Below, piece by piece: positions 1-8,493 of a stretch of 15,792 bases of DNA. Positions within the stretch are counted from its first letter, which is position 1, and each line of letters starts with the position of its first letter. A program made the translations under genes and the position numbers. The DNA lies in contig MU069954.1 of assembly GCA_002284615.2 (NCBI GenBank), positions 106,865 to 122,656 on the forward strand, written 5' to 3'. Origin of the DNA: Dunaliella salina. Lineage: Eukaryota > Chlorophyta > Chlorophyceae > Chlamydomonadales > Dunaliellaceae. Below the pieces are notes generated by a model. The model had not been told where the DNA came from, searched no databases, and worked only from the letters and a program-made list of their open reading frames with translations.

Positions 1-51
<51 letters not shown>
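1..51. repeat. (CA)n microsatellite at left window edge
   Basis: Uninterrupted CA dinucleotides run from the first base to position 51 and presumably continue outside the window. The following ~60 bases are also rich in alternating purine-pyrimidine words such as tgtgtgcataca and gcatgcaaacacgcatgtg, which look like a degraded extension of the tract. Confidence 0.98.
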
Positions 52-53
<2 letters not shown>

Positions 54-2828
54 CTGCTCACTAGCATGAATACATACAAGTGTGTGCATACATGCATGCA
101 AACACGCATGTGCTCACTCGATCGTGGTCCATTTTTTTGTCCGCGGTACTCGCAACACCACTCCTTGTCTTGCTTGGCTTTACATTGATTTTGTGTGGTC
201 TGGTTTTGCTTTGATCTGCTCTATGACCAGCAATACCTGGGCAACCATGGCTTCACACTGTTTGAATGTCTTCTGCTGCCTTGGTGACTCCCCCTTGGCA
301 TTTTACTCGACTATTTTTGAAGTTGCTGGTCTGTGAATGATTCTTTGGGGGGGGAATGGCGGGGGACACATCTCAGCTTGAGTACCCACAATGTGCCATC
401 TGCGTCATGTTCATCGACTGTTTGGTACGAATGACCGCTTGCCTGTATTTTGGAATGGTATGCGTGTACCGTCGTTTTTGTTCAGTGGCGGCACAAAACA
501 TCACTTATAAAATCACTGATCCAGCCATCCGCATGAGCCAATCCACATGGTCCACAATGCGTTGGGCTGGCCAGATACGTATGCCAGTACTGAATGTCCA
601 CATATTTAGTGCTAGAGTTTAAAGGTTCCATGCATTTTGCTTTGCTGTGTAATGCGTTTAAATATGTTTAGAAAGAGGGCTTTGGTAAGCCTTAACAAAG
701 AGCAATCCATATCGTCATTGTCCTACGCCATCTGCTTCATCATCCGCTTAAGTTTCCAGCATGCACTGCCAATTTGCAGCAGCAAATCTGGCAGGTCTTC
801 TTTGTTCAGATAAGTTTCTTTTATGGTGTGAGGGAAGAAGCAAGGGGTCATGGCACAGCTGTTTTCTTTGCTGGTTGGACACAAGTAGTTTGCCAACACT
901 TCAATAGGATCCATGTTTTGATGAAGTGTTTGATGTTGTATTCCTTGGGGAATGTCAAAATTTTAAAGAGACTGGGCCTCCAGCCGTCTCAACCTCCTCT
1001 GCCTCCAACCCTTCTATCTCCAACCCTTGAATGGCACTGAACTTGCAGGGGAGAAACATGGGTATCGGAGGTCGATGAAAGGGGTCATAAAGGGGCTGTC
1101 AGGGGTTTGTAGTGGTTCCTTGTTTTAAGGAGTCTCTCATGTTGGACCCAAAATGCAACTTTGCAAGCGGTTCAAATATATACTTTTGCACCACCCTGTC
1201 CATAAAGGGCAAAGGACAAAAGCTCTGGATCACATAATTATGTGATTTGCAGGAGATCACGAAATTGTGTGAAAAGTTTGAGCATGGTTGTGTTACTGGT
1301 CTGTTCACTGTAAGTTGCTGCTTTATAACGCAACATGGGAAACAATGCAACATGGGAAACATAACACGATGGAGGAGTGACGTTTTATATGCATCATGTC
1401 ACACTGGCACATGCACTCATTCAAAACTGTTCTATGTTTGCAAGAAAAACAAAGGTAACAGATGCTTTTGATGAGTTTTAATTTTGCCCTAGTCAATTTA
1501 ACTTGGTGGTAAGGGTATTTCCTTCAAACAAGACGATGCAAGGTTCAGGGTCAAATGCGCTCAATGGCTCCAAGCAGAATTTGCTGACAGTTTTTTGCGT
1601 GAAGAGGGTGTTTCTTGTGAGCACAGCAGCAACACGTCAATGCTGCTCCTAGCTTATTAAATCCGTTCAGAGTTTGTTAATGCATTTTGTGCGATGAGGT
1701 TGAACAATTGGATTTCCTAAGAAAGCAAGTGGCAGCAGGGCATTGAAGCTGCTTTTCATGGAACTGGCAAACAGTAGACCTGTTTTCTTGCACGGTTCGT
1801 TTGAGCCAGACACAGGTAGGTTCGCCAGTCATGTGGAGAATGAACTGTTGTGGCTTTTCTGGGAGGATGTTCATGAATAGGATTGTGATGCAGCGACAAT
1901 CCTGCTCATGAGCACCCTCGGCTCGAGGGCAAGGGCGAAGTTGCCTGCCAAACTCGAAGGGGGGGAACCTGGGGGTATAACCACTGGCTATAGTCGAAGT
2001 GTCCAATAAGTGTTTGAAATTCCTTTTCTACATGCTTGAACAAACAGGGGGGCTGCCCCAAGGGATGTGGTTTGTAGTTCTGCACGCTTTTGTCTATCCG
2101 TCATGCACGGGAGCTGTGTAGACTCCTCTTCTTTTCCCTGCATAATTGGCATGTGGCTTGTTGGTCTGCCTTCTGATTTGTGCTGGCCCTGAGAGACTTT
2201 GGAAGGAATGGCCAACGTGGATGGAAAATGCTTTTGGCCTGACCCCCTCTTGGCACAGTCAACTTATTTCGTGCCAAAAAGTTATGGTGTCGAACCTTGC
2301 CCTCTCTGTCCATGTGCAGGTACCATGCCATCAAAGCAGGGAAACTTGGCTCGGTGGACGGGAACAAAACGCAGCCACTGGAGCTGCGCTCCGTGATTGC
2401 ATCGTGATCAAGGCTCCTGGGAGCTCGGACATCATGAGCAGAGTCTTTTGCCAGAGAAGAAGTACCTTTCAATCCCATGCAAGTCATGGCTGTTTGGAAC
2501 TCGGAGTGGAGAAATTTGGGAGCTTGGGCATTGTTGTTGTTTGGAACTCAAATGATTCTCTAGATATGAATTGCTTGAAGCTGCATGCAAGTTTTCTGCG
2601 TCACCTGGAGCTTGCATGTGTGCCCAGCACAACATGCACAAAATGTAAATGTGTGTGCACTGCTGGAGGATGTTTGTGCCATGACATTCTCGTGGCATGC
2701 TCTTTTCATTAAGATTATTGGATTATTTAGGTTATCTGAATAACCTTTCCAAGTTGTCATGCTGACGAGTGCACAACAACAGGATACGATTTTTTCTCCT
2801 CATGTGTACCCTTGGGACGGAGCAATGT
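52..2828. other. Long stretch with no recognisable gene
   Basis: I recognise no gene here. The longest open frame is 188 codons on the plus strand (2146-2712), Cys/His/Ser-rich and without a known motif. On the minus strand three frames abut or overlap (2487-2101, 2215-1988, 2006-1677), which could be remnants of one minus-strand coding region broken by introns or frameshifts, but nothing in them matches a family I know. G-runs lie at 347-354 (eight G) and 1959-1965 (seven G). A perfect 7-bp stem with a 4-base loop (AGGTTAT-CTGA-ATAACCT) lies at 2729-2746. Confidence 0.5.
1677..2487 (-). pseudogene. Possible minus-strand coding remnant, family not recognised
   Basis: Three minus-strand frames of 128, 75 and 109 codons follow one another with overlaps of about 115 and 19 bases, so that between them they cover this stretch in one direction. 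Overlapping frames in one direction are what a frameshifted old coding sequence leaves, but they also arise by chance. Residue composition is unremarkable apart from many Cys and His in the last frame. I cannot assign a function. The overlapping plus-strand frame at 2146-2712 is an equally valid alternative on ORF length alone. Confidence 0.15.
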
Positions 2829-3350
2829 TCAAGGCTTGTGAGAAATGAAAAAGGTTAGGTTACATAGGTTTTGGCCTTCAGCCAGGTGGTTTGACTGATG
2901 AGCCAGCTGGTCCCTGCCAGCCTCACAAAAAACATCCATAATATCAGATATGAACTTGTACAACTGGTTCGACTCTTGGCTCAAAAAATGGAAAACGTCC
3001 TCATTGCTAACCTCAGAAAAGTAAAAACCAGAGACACCAAGGGAAATTCTTGTTTGTGGCGAAGCTTTGAAGAAAAGATGTGCATAATTGTTTTGAATAG
3101 CACACACACTTTCACAGTTGCAAAGGAAAAGAGAATGTTTCTCGTCTTGCAGATCATTCAAATCACATAGGTCACTATGGCCATTGTTCTCAGGCTGCCA
3201 ACAAGCTCTTTCAACTCCTAGAGTGTGAGCACGCAGTCTAAATCGGGAGATATTCCGTTGTACTCGCCTACTCAGATCAAGATTGAGATATCTTGGCACC
3301 TTGTACGGGCAATCAGTAGCATTCAAAGGTCCCAAAAGAGAAGCAAACCA
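2829..3350 (-). pseudogene. LINE ORF2 C-terminal fragment, copy A
   Basis: This is the 3' coding end of a non-LTR retrotransposon, downstream of the reverse transcriptase. Reading 3350 to 2829 in one open frame, the visible landmarks are VPRYLNLDL, then RFRLRAHTLGVE, a Trp, DLCDLNDLQDEKH with FLC, a Tyr-Ala-His-Leu-Phe segment, FISDIMDVF, and LAEG near the stop. The same landmarks occur in the same order in three other places in this window, and that internal homology is the main evidence. The C-x2-C...H-x4-C knuckle usual for LINE tails is incomplete: the second Cys is Asn. The frame runs open to 3461, but residues before about 3350 do not match the other copies. The fragment has no RT or endonuclease and is a 5'-truncated dead copy. 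The LINE assignment rests on known family patterns; clade not determined. Confidence 0.7.
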
Positions 3351-3530
3351 ACATGAGAAATGAAAAAAAAAAGGACTGGCTTTTGAGAATAAAAACACAA
3401 AGAGGGGAACAAGTAAAGGAGAGGAGCAAGCATTACAAGCCGCAATACGAAAGCAATTCAAGCAAAGTGAATATGCACTCTGGTGAGGCCACTGCTTCCT
3501 TGCTAGCTTGCTAGCTTGTTACTTAGTGGA

Positions 3531-3580
3531 CCTTCCCTTGATGCACGCGGCCTCTGGCTTGCGTAGGGTTCTTTTTCAGT
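3531..3580 (+). repeat. Dispersed short repeat, member 1
   Basis: Core CTTCCCTTGATGCACGCGG followed by CCTCTGG, then a T-rich tract ending in CAG. Members with the same core and the same following pyrimidine tract lie at 3789-3840 and 12994-13055, all on the plus strand. Confidence 0.6.
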
Positions 3581-3788
3581 ATGCACTTTCATCGCTCACA
3601 GCCGCATGGGCCTGTGTTGATAACTGACCCCCGCCCCCCCTGGACCCCCCCAATGGATTGCAGTACCTTACATTACACTTGATTGCATGTGGGATCTTTC
3701 AGCCTCTTTATTTGCAATTAGTGTTGCCATCTTTGAGGTGAGAGAAGGGGGAGAGCATCATTGGAACTAGCTTGAGAACAGTGAGAAC

Positions 3789-3840
3789 AGTTCCTTCATG
3801 CAAGCGCCCTCTGGTCTGCATGGACTTTTCTTTCTCTTAG
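3789..3840 (+). repeat. Dispersed short repeat, member 2
   Basis: Core GTTCCTTCATGCAAGCGCC followed by CTCTGG, then a pyrimidine tract TTTTCTTTCTCTTAG. It is the most divergent of the three members and lies about 260 bases after member 1. Confidence 0.5.
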
Positions 3841-4163
3841 TCTTTTCCAAAATGTTCTGTGTGCAAGGAAGCCAGGGACATGATGTGTCATTCGTCTCAT
3901 CATGGGACATATGGAAAAGCAAGAACTTCAGAAAATAGCAAGCCCGTAACCTGAAGCGCTCAATGTTTCTCTGGGTGAGTCAACTTCAGTCGAGATAGGG
4001 ACCATGAAGGGCTTGCTATATGCTGAGGCAGCATGCCAAACACAGAAACAAAAGCTATATACAGAGGGGTGGCACTCAAAGCATAAGCACTTCAAAAACT
4101 GCCTAGAATGAGGCTGAGCAGCGAAACTACAGGAAAGGATTACAGTAAGAAGAAGGCCTCCAG

Positions 4164-4500
4164 TCAAAACGACTTACTGCTAACCTGTTCGTTAAAAAGG
4201 AGGAGTTCATGAAGAACATGATGAAGCTCGTGGTTGTCCTGATTCAAAAAAGAGCGCATATGAAAATTTGTACAAAGTAGGACATATGGAGCCATCTGAG
4301 AAAAGAGATGCAGTAAAGAGGGGGGGGAACCATGGAGCAAAGATGCATACTGACAGAGAGAGCATAAATGAGGATGAGCACACCTGAAAAATGCATGTTG
4401 TTCATCCTGGCTATCATCTTGGACATTGCAGATATCACTTGTGGGGGAGATAGAATTGCCCCACGAAGCTTGCTCTGCTTGCAAGCATAAACTCGATTCT
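4164..4500 (-). pseudogene. LINE ORF2 C-terminal fragment, copy B
   Basis: This is a second decayed LINE tail in the same orientation as copy A. Landmarks in order are AEQASW (aligning with VERACW of copy A), SDICNVQDD, SQDEQHAFFRC, LNQDNHELHHVLHELLLF and a stop at 4164. The spacing between landmarks matches copies A and C. The knuckle keeps one Cys, the His and the last Cys only. Upstream, up to about 4740, a different frame contains LQWC and CLFLTL, which may be the diverged equivalents of HQWC and MFLDL seen in LINE tails; I treat that as possible only. No ATG starts the frame, so it is a fragment and not a gene with its own start. Confidence 0.55.
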
Positions 4501-4851
4501 GTGAAGGTTCGATAAGGCGGGCCCAGTACCGGGTGCTAAGGTCGTTCCTCCCGTGATGCTTGGGGGCTAGTCCCGCTTGCGTAGCTTTTCCTCTTCCTTT
4601 TCCTTTCCAAGCATGAACTCAAAGTCAAAAACAAGCAACGTTCTGAACAATGTGTTAAGGAAGACCCAAGTGTATATTGGAAACACCATTGCAAAGAAAT
4701 GTCCCCTTGGTGGTCTGGCTGGGTCAGGGTGGGCAAACACGTCTGTGGGGAAAGGCTGACCTGAAGTTTACAGTTTTCAATGGGGTCCAGCCTTCAGTCA
4801 CTGACTTCACTGAAGGCTTCGGCCAGAAAGTTTGGCTGCTCAGCTTTCTCT
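4501..4851. other. Stretch with no supported gene
   Basis: Short frames exist on both strands (4577-4759 plus, 4536-4736 minus) and neither shows a domain. The minus frame may be the frameshifted upstream part of LINE copy B. Nothing else is seen. Confidence 0.4.
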
Positions 4852-4942
4852 AGGAAAACAAGTGAACGCAGGTAAACTCGTCTATATTAGTCTAACTACA
4901 GGTAGATTAGTCTAATTACAGGAAAGCAAGTGAACGCAGGTT
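4852..4942. repeat. Local tandem duplications
   Basis: The word AGGAAAACAAGTGAACGCAG begins at 4852 and recurs with one difference at 4920, a spacing of 68 bases. Between them ATTAGTCTAACTACAGG at 4886 recurs at 4906 as ATTAGTCTAATTACAGG, a spacing of 20 bases. This looks like nested replication-slippage duplications. Confidence 0.75.
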
Positions 4943-5379
4943 AATTACAGACAGGAAAAAACAAGGTAAATTGCAAACATGCAGCACAGGAAAACTTGGC
5001 AGTGTCTGCAGGTTTAAGCAGAAATGCAAGCAGCAAAAAGGGAGTATGCAAAACAAATAAGCTTGAGTTGTTAGGATAAGCTCGCAAAAATCATGCTCAG
5101 GTAGCATGCACACTGATACAGGTTTTCCACACCCAAAAAGGTTCACTTATGCACAGAGTTTGCATGTTTTCTGCTTACAAGGGCAAGCAGTGTGTAGCTC
5201 AGCGCTCACAACCACATAGTAAACAGAGCACTCACAGATGCTCATGGCCAAGGGACCTCGAGCGTGTTCCTGCCTACATGGGCCCCAAAGCTCTCGTCTC
5301 TGTGTTCTCCCAGGAAGCACTTCCCAGGAGCTTTTTTCCTCGTTTCACGTTGCTTTAGTCAAAACATTTTGTTTATCAC
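4943..5379. other. Stretch with no recognised gene
   Basis: An A-rich plus strand is followed by an ordinary sequence up to the target duplication of the TRIM. Short frames on both strands show no motif. Confidence 0.4.
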
Positions 5380-5384
5380 AAATA
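5380..5384. repeat. Target-site duplication AAATA, left copy of TRIM
   Basis: The five bases before the element read AAATA and match the five bases directly after it (5738-5742). A 5-bp duplication is usual for Ty3/gypsy-type integrases. Confidence 0.9.
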
Positions 5385-5459
5385 TGTTAGAAAAGCATGC
5401 GTGGGGAGTGAACTGCCGGCAAAGGCCATTCTTAACTCCTGTATACCGACTTCGTGACA
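5385..5459 (-). repeat. TRIM LTR, 3' copy in element direction
   Basis: 75 bp, plus strand TGTTAGAAAAGC...TTCGTGACA. It aligns with 5654-5737 over its whole length apart from a 9-base gap after ACTCC. The polypurine tract abuts its inner end. Confidence 0.9.
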
Positions 5460-5473
5460 TTCCCCCCCATCTA
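5460..5473 (-). promoter_or_regulatory. TRIM polypurine tract
   Basis: On the minus strand TAGATGGGGGGGAA directly abuts the TG of the 3' LTR. In LTR elements this RNase H-resistant tract primes plus-strand DNA synthesis. It is identical to the tract of the gypsy element at 8480-8493. Confidence 0.85.
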
Positions 5474-5639
5474 CTCCGCAGTACTCCTGGGCTGCGAAGG
5501 AAGGGTGTGACCCCTTTGGGGAAAAGTCGGCGGTCCCTAGGGCTCGGAGCCTTGACCCCCTGTGGCCTGCACGGACGGATGCCCGCAACGCCCATACGCG
5601 CAAGGACGGCAACCCGCTAGACCACAAGGTTCAAGGCCT

Positions 5640-5652
5640 GGCTTCGCTACCA
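5640..5652 (-). promoter_or_regulatory. TRIM primer-binding site
   Basis: On the minus strand TGGTAGCGAAGCC begins one base inside the 5' LTR. TGG is the complement of the tRNA CCA end. TGGTAGCG is also the start of the initiator-tRNA-Met binding site known in yeast Ty elements, so initiator tRNA-Met is the likely primer. The gypsy element here has TGGTAGCGAACGG. Confidence 0.8.
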
Positions 5653-5653
5653 A

Positions 5654-5737
5654 TGTTAAAAAAGCACGCGTGGGGAGTGAACTGCCGACGAAGGCTATTC
5701 TTAACTCCGGAGGATCCTATATATTAACTTTGTGACA
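5654..5737 (-). repeat. TRIM LTR, 5' copy in element direction
   Basis: 84 bp, plus strand TGTTAAAAAAGC...TTTGTGACA. Relative to the other LTR it has an extra GGAGGATCC-like nonamer and several C-to-T or G-to-A type differences, several of them at CpG sites of the other copy. Confidence 0.9.
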
Positions 5738-5742
5738 AAATA
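5738..5742. repeat. Target-site duplication AAATA, right copy of TRIM
   Basis: This is a perfect match to 5380-5384. Confidence 0.9.
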
Positions 5743-6849
5743 GGCATAAATTGAGAATTCTCATTTTGGTCCGTCTTTATATTGATAGAAGCAGGCTATC
5801 AAAAGTATTCTCCAATGCAATGTTTTTTTTTGAAGCCACCTGGCGGCGCACAGTGGCAGGATGCTGAGTCACCTGTGTTTCCTATTTGGATCTTTTTAAA
5901 CTGCAGGTGTTGATTCCAATTGCAGTGTGAGAATGTTTATTTGTTGCAGTTCCCAAAGCATTGAAGGGTTTGATGTCTGGAGAGATTGAGATGGAGTTTA
6001 AAATGGCGGATGCCCATGTCTTGAAAAGAATCTCAGGAAGGTTGAGGCAGACTTTTTGGCCCGGTATAGAGCGCAAAAAAAAAAGCATCAGAGCAGCTTT
6101 GGTGCCAGGCAAACCTTTTGGCCTAGGAGTACGTTTCTTTGACTCCTTCACCATCTTGTTTGATATCTCTGCTGCACCAAATCCTGATGCTGCCACTCTT
6201 TTAGGTCCTCCAAACAATGCCTTTGTCACTGCTCGTGTTCCATATGCTGCTCCTCGATATAATCTGGGTGCATATCTTGCCGATGGACCTTGTATCAAAT
6301 GCAGAGGAGCCAGTGCCATATGGGAAAACCCATTCAAGAACAAATCAAGGAATGTGCTTTCAAGGACTTGTTTGCCCTAATCCAGAGCCTCTCATTACAG
6401 CAGGCATCCATACCTATGAGGGGTGAGCCATACCTGCCTTCAACAAAGGCTTGTAGACTGAGGCCCAATGGTGCCTGTTGGTGCACATCCGACCCATTGT
6501 TGGGTTCGACATCTGAGGACAATCTGATAGAGGCTAAAAAGAAAAGAACAGAAGTGTCCCAGAGGCCTGGGGCTGCTCCCATTAAGGGAAAACAATCCTT
6601 ATTATCACAAGCTCGCACAGACTTGTTCAAACAAGCCGGCCTTTGGATCAAATCGCACAGATGCCCTCCGAGGCAAGTACAACAGAATCACTCCTGAACT
6701 CCTGAACTAATTGCTTATCACGAGCTCAAACAACTGTACACCCCCCCCCCTCTACATGTTTCAGAACTTCCCTTCATGAACAATTTACCAATGGACAAAC
6801 GGTCAGGTGTTGACTTCATTCAGCTCGGAATTAGTGCGAGTTCTATTTT
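5743..6849. other. Unassigned stretch with overlapping open frames
   Basis: A 139-codon plus frame (5961-6380), a 153-codon minus frame (6343-5882) and a 135-codon plus frame (6290-6697) overlap here. None has a motif I recognise. Upstream of the plus frame, TTTATTTGTTGCAG at about 5938-5951 resembles a splice acceptor. The two plus frames lie upstream of LINE copy C in the same direction and could be frameshifted upstream LINE sequence, but I cannot show homology to the other copies. A run of ten C lies at 6741-6750 and a run of ten A near 6074. Confidence 0.35.
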
Positions 6850-7508
6850 ACAGACCTGTATGTGTCACTTCAGGGATTGGATAGGCGCAACTACTTCACA
6901 CATTGCGTGTATGCAGGCCAGCCCATTAGGATAAATGATTTTGTGGTTGATTTACGGAAAAGGCATAGGAGCGTGTGGCCATCTGAGGATCATGCTGAAC
7001 ATGGTGCTCATTTAACAAGTTAGCCAAGTACCATAACTGGGTAGCGCTTCCCTTCCGGCACAATTCTGCTCTTGGTAAACCACTCCATACTCCTAGGTAT
7101 CTGCATTTGGATTTGGGTAGGCATATGCAGAGGAACATTGCTTGCTTCCGACTGCACGCCCATAAGCTCCGAGTTGAAACTTCTCATTGGCATGGACATG
7201 CACCTCAATATGATTTATGTGTTTCAGAACAATGGCAGGATGAAAAGCACGTTATCTTTCTCTGCCCTTGCAACTTCCTGTGTTGTCTTAGAAGAAAGTA
7301 TGCACATATTTTTACTGCTTTTCCTGCTCACAGAGTAGTGTCAAATGATACAGGATCTTTCTATTTTTCTGATGCCTGCTCTCTGGATGTAGCTCGTTTC
7401 TTTCAAAACCAAGATACTCAGACTTACCGCTTCATCTCTGAGCTTATGGATTTCTTTCACCACACCGAGCAGCCAAACTTTCTGGCTGAAGGTTATGTTC
7501 CCTTGTAA
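6850..7508 (+). pseudogene. LINE ORF2 C-terminal fragment, copy C
   Basis: This is the longest of the four LINE tails. Landmarks in order: YVSLQGLDRRNYF and FVVDLRKRHRSVW (about 6862-6970), a frameshift near 7010, YHNWVALPF, TPRYLHLDLGRHMQRN, CFRLHAHKLRVE, DLCVSEQWQDEKH with FLC, FQNQDTQTYRFISELMDFF, and NFLAEGYVPL before the stop at about 7506. From the Trp of HNWVA to PRYL the spacing to copy A is 22 residues with no gap. In the final segment the knuckle has lost its second Cys. Because at least one frameshift separates the two halves and no RT domain precedes it, this is a dead 5'-truncated copy. The final 133 codons remain open. Confidence 0.7.
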
Positions 7509-7979
7509 ACCTTGTACGTGTCACTTCGACATCCTGACCAGCAGGTGCTAATGTGTCAAAGGAAAAACAAGTCGAGCGTTGCCACATGTGGACAGCATTT
7601 CCTAGTTTACAGGCATTCAGTTGTTGTTGTTGTTGTTACTACACTTGTTCATCATCGGGAGGTAGCGAGCTCCCTAGGACTGGAGCAATGAACATAAAAA
7701 ATGTGACCTCAAAGGAAAAAAATGTTTCAACCTTTCAGCAAAGGCATTCAGCAAAGACATTGAAAAATCACCAAAGCTGTACAACTGCCCCCAAAAAAGG
7801 TGTTGAAGTGGTCATTGCATTGGTGGGCCAAAACCTGGAACATGTAAGCTTGGTTTCAAAATACCACCGTACTGTCTTTTGGGGTAAAGTATAACAGCCC
7901 AAGGCTACAGCCCATATGCTTAATCATCCGCAGCATGAACCCTAGTTTGGGACCATCCAATCCTGACCACACACTGCAC
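7509..7979. other. Stretch with no recognised gene
   Basis: A (TTG)n run of about 17 bases begins at 7621. A 113-codon plus frame (7553-7894) spans it and shows no domain. The sequence leads into LINE copy D with no sharp boundary that I can place. Confidence 0.4.
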
Positions 7980-8265
7980 CAAACTGGGTGAATTTCAGTG
8001 GTTTGGAGTCCTTGTACTACAGGTAGTACCAAAGGAATGGAATAGTGAACCAATTGATCTTAGCCATTTGTCGTGGAGCTCAGGATGAGGCATTTGCAGT
8101 ATTGGGCTCCATTCTCAAACTCACCCCAGAGGATGCAACAGCAAACGCTGACTTACCATCAATGGTGCACCCTGCATACAAACAGAGCTGTGGACACTTA
8201 TTCCCCTTCCCCAGATCCCCAAACAAATGCACGTTCCTTGACCTCCCCCAAAATGTTACTCACAG
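7980..8265 (+). pseudogene. LINE ORF2 C-terminal fragment, copy D, part 1 (interrupted)
   Basis: Landmarks, in more than one frame, are EPIDLS, FVVELRMRHLQYW (aligning with FVVDLRKRHRSVW of copy C), TLTYHQWCTLHTNRA, and FLDLPQNVTHS, which runs into the left target duplication of the gypsy element. If the inserted element and one duplication are removed, the codon series continues directly into VARFRL at 11995. So one LINE tail has been split by the gypsy insertion. Frame changes near 8060 and between TYHQWC and FLDLP show that it was already decaying or is error-prone. Confidence 0.65.
8261..8265. repeat. Target-site duplication CACAG, left copy of gypsy element
   Basis: The five bases before the left LTR match 11990-11994 exactly. 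Confidence 0.93.
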
Positions 8266-8479
8266 TGTTAGGACGCGCCTAGGCAAGCCACGAGCTCTCT
8301 TACAAACCTAAGTGTACAGAAGTGCTGTTGGCCCCAAACGCCAGATATTAGGAGTGTATTATATCTCTGGGGGTCGAACCCAGCACAAGCACTTTATCAC
8401 CCAGTTAAACCACTTTCAACTGATTCGCACTGCCACTCTGGCATGCACAGTTGTCATTATTGCAGCCTTCATCGTGACA
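8266..8479 (-). repeat. Gypsy LTR, 3' copy in element direction
   Basis: 214 bp, plus strand TGTTAGGACGCGCC...ATCGTGACA. It differs from the other LTR at three bases (GG/AA near 8372 and T/C near 8395). In the element direction it contains a TATAATA word near the middle and a short tRNA-arm-like hairpin at 8367-8383. Its first and last bases match those of the TRIM LTR (TGTTA...GTGACA). Confidence 0.96.
8367..8412 (-). promoter_or_regulatory. tRNA-like A-box and T-arm/B-box motif inside LTR
   Basis: On the minus strand TGGTTTAACTGG (8401-8412) fits the RNA polymerase III A-box pattern, and CTGGGTTCGACCCCCAG (8367-8383) forms a 5-bp stem with a TTCGACC loop, as a tRNA T-arm does, containing a B-box-like GGTTCGACC. 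The two are 20 bases apart, closer than in a complete tRNA, and no full cloverleaf forms. In the other LTR the T-arm carries two changes and the stem closes with one G-T pair. Confidence 0.3.
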
Positions 8480-8493
8480 TTCCCCCCCATCTA
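8480..8493 (-). promoter_or_regulatory. Gypsy polypurine tract
   Basis: On the minus strand TAGATGGGGGGGAA abuts the 3' LTR. The tract and about 25 bases of neighbouring sequence (ending ctcctgggctgc) resemble the TRIM at 5460-5500. Confidence 0.88.

Larger units (their letters stand above)
3351..4163. other. Intergenic stretch between two LINE fragments
   Basis: No gene recognised. It contains two members of a short dispersed motif (3531-3580 and 3789-3840), a small duplication gctagcttgctagctt near 3502, and two C-rich runs near 3630-3650. A 79-codon minus-strand frame (4167-3928) lies directly downstream of LINE copy B in the same direction but has no recognisable feature. Confidence 0.5.
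5385..5737 (-). mobile_element. TRIM: miniature LTR retrotransposon, complete, 353 bp
   Basis: Two direct repeats that begin TG and end CA in the element's own direction (75 bp at 5385-5459, 84 bp at 5654-5737) enclose 194 bp without any retroviral-type coding. Read on the minus strand the order is 5' LTR, one spacer base, primer-binding site TGGTAGCGAAGCC, GC-rich internal sequence, polypurine tract GATGGGGGGGAA, 3' LTR. The element is flanked by a perfect 5-bp duplication AAATA. This is the full anatomy of a terminal-repeat retrotransposon in miniature. It must be moved by proteins from another element; the gypsy element at 8266-11989 carries the same end signals. LTR divergence is mostly C/T and G/A transitions plus a 9-base insertion, so this copy looks older than the gypsy insertion. 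Confidence 0.88.

Noticed and set aside
347..357. G-run followed by AATG as an LTR polypurine tract and LTR start
   Set aside because: No matching direct repeat, primer-binding site or target duplication was found nearby.
2146..2712. 188-codon plus-strand frame
   Set aside because: No motif, odd Cys/His/Ser composition, and overlapping minus-strand frames of similar quality; not listed as a gene.
5264..5627. Frames of 118, 78 and 83 codons over the TRIM
   Set aside because: They run through LTR, polypurine tract and primer-binding site of the TRIM, so they are chance frames in GC-rich non-coding element sequence.
5625..5652. Possible tRNA gene 3' half (GGTTCAAGGCC followed by GCTTCGCTACCA)
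   Set aside because: The T-stem does not pair and no anticodon or acceptor 5' half lies upstream. The CTACCA end is explained by the primer-binding site read on the other strand.
5882..6380. 139-codon plus and 153-codon minus frames as a real gene
   Set aside because: The two overlap on opposite strands with equal length and no recognisable motif; kept only as an unassigned stretch.
6855..7530. Word CTGTATGTGTCACTTC at 6855 and CTTGTACGTGTCACTTC at 7511 as ends of a duplicated element
   Set aside because: Similarity stops after about 16 bases and no further shared sequence follows, so chance is likely.
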